NCBI GenBank assembly: GCA_903828515.1
Contig: CAIKMD010000006.1
Span: 372,001-436,000 of the forward strand
Source: an uncultured Rhodospirillales bacterium
GTDB taxonomy: Bacteria > Pseudomonadota > Alphaproteobacteria > ATCC43930 > CGMCC-115725
DNA: 64,000 nucleotides
Reading direction: 5' to 3'
The position numbers and the translations under genes were made by a program. Within the stretch, counting starts at the first letter, position 1. The number at the start of each line of letters is the position of its first letter. Below are positions 62,285-64,000 of the stretch, one piece after another. The notes under the pieces are model-generated. The model saw only the letters and a program-made list of their open reading frames with translations, had not been told where the DNA came from and made no database searches.

Positions 62285-62361
62285 CACCACGGAGACACGG
62301 AGAAGAGGGAGAAGAGGGAGAAGAAAATGTTCTTCCTCCGTGCTCTCCGTGCCTCCGTGGT
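62285..62361. repeat. Family-1 palindromic repeat, variant
   Basis: Usual outer arms but with a GAGAAGAGG triplication in the left arm and CTCTCC change in the right; the stem is less perfect than in other copies. Confidence 0.82.
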
Positions 62362-62425
62362 TATCTTTTGTCTCGTGCAAGGCTTCCGCCTATGATCGCA
62401 CCGCACAAAAAATCAGGGGAAGCCT

Positions 62426-63571
62426 ATGTCGGGGACGAAGTGGGTCGGCGCCTGGACCAACGGTCTGGTGACGGTCGACAAGAGCGCATTCAACAATCAG
62501 ACCTTGCGCCTCATCGCGCGGACGACCCTCGGCGGCACGCGGCTCCGGCTGCGTTTGTCCAACCTCTACGGCAATCAGAAGCTCGTGCTGGGCGCGGTGC
62601 ATGTGGCTTTGCGCGACGGCGCGAGCGAGCGGATCGTCGCGGGATCGGATCGCGCGGTGACCTTCGGCGGCGCGTCCGGCGTGGCGATCGGACCGGGCGC
62701 GTTGGTGGTGAGTGATCCGGTCGATCTCGAATTCGTCGCGCTCGCCGATCTGGCGGTCAGCATCCACATCCCCGGCGCGGTGCCCGAAAGCTTTCCGATC
62801 ACCGGCCACGGCAATTGCCATCAGACCAATTACCTCTCGCCGCCGGGCGATTTCACTGGCACGGTCGCGATGCCGGTTCAGGCGGTGACCGAGAACTGGT
62901 ATTTCCTTTCGGCGATCGAGGTCATGGTCCCGGCCGATACCGGCGGCGTGTTGTGTTTCGGCGATTCATTGACCGAGGGGAATCTATCGAGTCTGGACAG
63001 CAACTCGCGCTGGCCCGATCAACTGGCGCGGCGTCTCGCCGCGCGCAAGGGCCGCGCCTATGCCGTGATGAACCAGGGCATCGGCGGCAACCGCATCCTG
63101 CACGACATGCGCGGCGAAAGCGGATTGCGGCGCTTCGACCGCGACTGCCTGGCGCAGCCCGGCGTCACCCACGTCATCGCGTTCATCGGCACCAACGACC
63201 TGCGCAACCAGCGCGGCGTGCCGACCGAGTTCGTCACCGCGGATCAAATGATCGCGGGGTTGAAGCAACTGGCACTGCGGGCGCAGGCCAAGGGCCTGAA
63301 GATTTATGCCGCAACCCTCGTGCCTTATGAGAACGAAACCTATTTCCCCGGCGCCTGGACGCCCGAAGGCGAGGCCACGCGCCAGACCATCAACGCGTGG
63401 ATCCGCAAGGGCGAATCATTCGACGCGGTGATCGATTTCGACGCGGCGGTGCGCGACCCCGCGCATCCGACCAGCATGCTCGCGGCCTATGATTGCGGGG
63501 ATCATCTGCACCCGAGCGACAACGGCTATCGCCACATGGGCGACGCGATCGATCTGGGGCTGTTCGATTGA
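62426..63571 (+). CDS. SGNH/GDSL-family hydrolase
   Basis: 381 residues without a signal peptide. About 1-165 form a beta-rich N-terminal domain; 170-381 are an SGNH hydrolase: block I GDSLTEG (Ser), block II NQGIGGNRI, block III GTND, block V DHLHPS (Asp/His). Such two-domain proteins resemble rhamnogalacturonan-acetylesterase-like enzymes; substrate not assignable. It starts ~65 bp after a repeat. Confidence 0.87.
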   Translation: MSGTKWVGAWTNGLVTVDKSAFNNQTLRLIARTTLGGTRLRLRLSNLYGNQKLVLGAVHVALRDGASERIVAGSDRAVTFGGASGVAIGPGALVVSDPVDLEFVALADLAVSIHIPGAVPESFPITGHGNCHQTNYLSPPGDFTGTVAMPVQAVTENWYFLSAIEVMVPADTGGVLCFGDSLTEGNLSSLDSNSRWPDQLARRLAARKGRAYAVMNQGIGGNRILHDMRGESGLRRFDRDCLAQPGVTHVIAFIGTNDLRNQRGVPTEFVTADQMIAGLKQLALRAQAKGLKIYAATLVPYENETYFPGAWTPEGEATRQTINAWIRKGESFDAVIDFDAAVRDPAHPTSMLAAYDCGDHLHPSDNGYRHMGDAIDLGLFD

Positions 63572-63595
63572 AGATGTGGCGTTCCCTTTTTGTTC

Positions 63596-63624
63596 TTGAC
63601 TACTTGACGTAAATAGCGTACGTT
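63596..63624 (+). promoter_or_regulatory. Predicted promoter of the last gene
   Basis: TTGACT (about 63597-63602), 17 bp, TACGTT; a second TTGACG overlaps the spacer. ACGTAAATAGCGTACGT between them is a weak inverted pattern that could be an operator. Confidence 0.35.
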
Positions 63625-63649
63625 TCTCCATAAACCTGACGGAGGAGCC

Positions 63650-64000
63650 ATGACGCTTGTCGCGAGCCACCGATTGGCAGAACGCGGGGAACGGGGTTTG
63701 GCGTGCGACGATAATGGTGTCGCGATTGGTCCCGTTGAATTGATTTTTGCTGAGCAAACCGCGGACGGCGGGCGGTCATTTCGCTGTGTGTCACAAGAAA
63801 CTATTGGCCAGGTAGCTGCAGCTATTTTTGGCAGTACAGACGCTAGGAGACGCGACTGGCTTTCTCAGCGTCTCACGACAATTGCCGAAGCCATGTCATC
63901 GGGCAAACATACGTTCGCGCGTATTGCTGCCGTCCATCTTGGTTTATCTGAATTTCCAGATCATGCGGACGCGCGTCTGAAAAAGATTGCGCGTGGTCTG
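63650..64000 (+). CDS. Unrecognised protein, 3' end outside the window
   Basis: 117 codons are open from the ATG at 63650 to the window end. GGAGGAG is six bases upstream. The reading (MTLVASHRLAERGERGLACD..., TIGQVAAAIFGSTDARRRDW, KIARGL) has no motif I know; the segment around 55-100 looks helical and basic. Codon use and GC content are visibly lower than in neighbours, and the upstream promoter is AT-rich, as for recently acquired genes. No function is proposed. Confidence 0.6.
   Translation, partial: MTLVASHRLAERGERGLACDDNGVAIGPVELIFAEQTADGGRSFRCVSQETIGQVAAAIFGSTDARRRDWLSQRLTTIAEAMSSGKHTFARIAAVHLGLSEFPDHADARLKKIARGL

Overview
The window is high-GC DNA with dense, short-spaced operons. 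Gene content and order point to an alphaproteobacterium, probably near Rhodospirillales. Indicators are a chorismate mutase-hisC-tyrA-DUF2125 block, ftsE/ftsX next to a CpdR-like regulator and an MJ0042 zinc-ribbon protein, argH-LptM-lysA-DUF4175, and HIG1-PduO-etfB-etfA-hbd. The order-level guess is inference; no rRNA or tRNA gene is visible to test it.

Layout. 0-11.9 kb is housekeeping: aromatic amino acid and histidine synthesis, a B12-dependent ribonucleotide reductase with its own promoter, PlsC, a YdcF-like protein, FtsXE and CpdR. 11.9-15.5 kb is an accessory patch: the 3' end of an RHS gene whose tail resembles an ImmA/IrrE metallopeptidase, a secreted candidate immunity protein, and a truncated REP-associated transposase. 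15.5-31.2 kb returns to core genes (DUF4175, lysA, argH, TlpA, GluQ, HNH, hbd/etfAB/PduO/HIG1), with an LVIVD-repeat protein, an exported amidohydrolase and a NUDIX protein between. 31.3-39.3 kb is catabolic or transport-like (VOC proteins, solute-binding proteins without permeases, a MetE-like enzyme, an M28 peptidase, dienelactone hydrolase).

39.3-47.1 kb is one sulfur block: cysH-cysD-cysN, sulfate importer sbp-cysT-cysW-cysA and a TauE/SafE exporter, read from an AT-rich promoter with inverted repeats. 47.2-54.6 kb holds a fumarylacetoacetase-family gene and a branched-chain-type ABC importer with two tandem paralogous binding proteins and a LivM-LivG fusion. 54.7-62.1 kb has a frameshifted amidohydrolase, a DUF6065 gene, an MFS carrier, an extradiol-type dioxygenase, a further solute-binding protein, a DUF559 nuclease-like gene and pobA. 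The window ends with an SGNH hydrolase and the start of an unrecognised, less GC-rich gene.

The most distinctive feature is the intergenic repeats. At least four palindromic families recur across the window. Two small nuclease-fold genes (GxxExxY at 2.98 kb and DUF559 at 60.5 kb) each sit inside an inverted repeat, and the transposase remnant lies next to a third family. Some of these elements may therefore be gene-carrying forms of repeats that are elsewhere empty. This is a hypothesis, stated with tests below.
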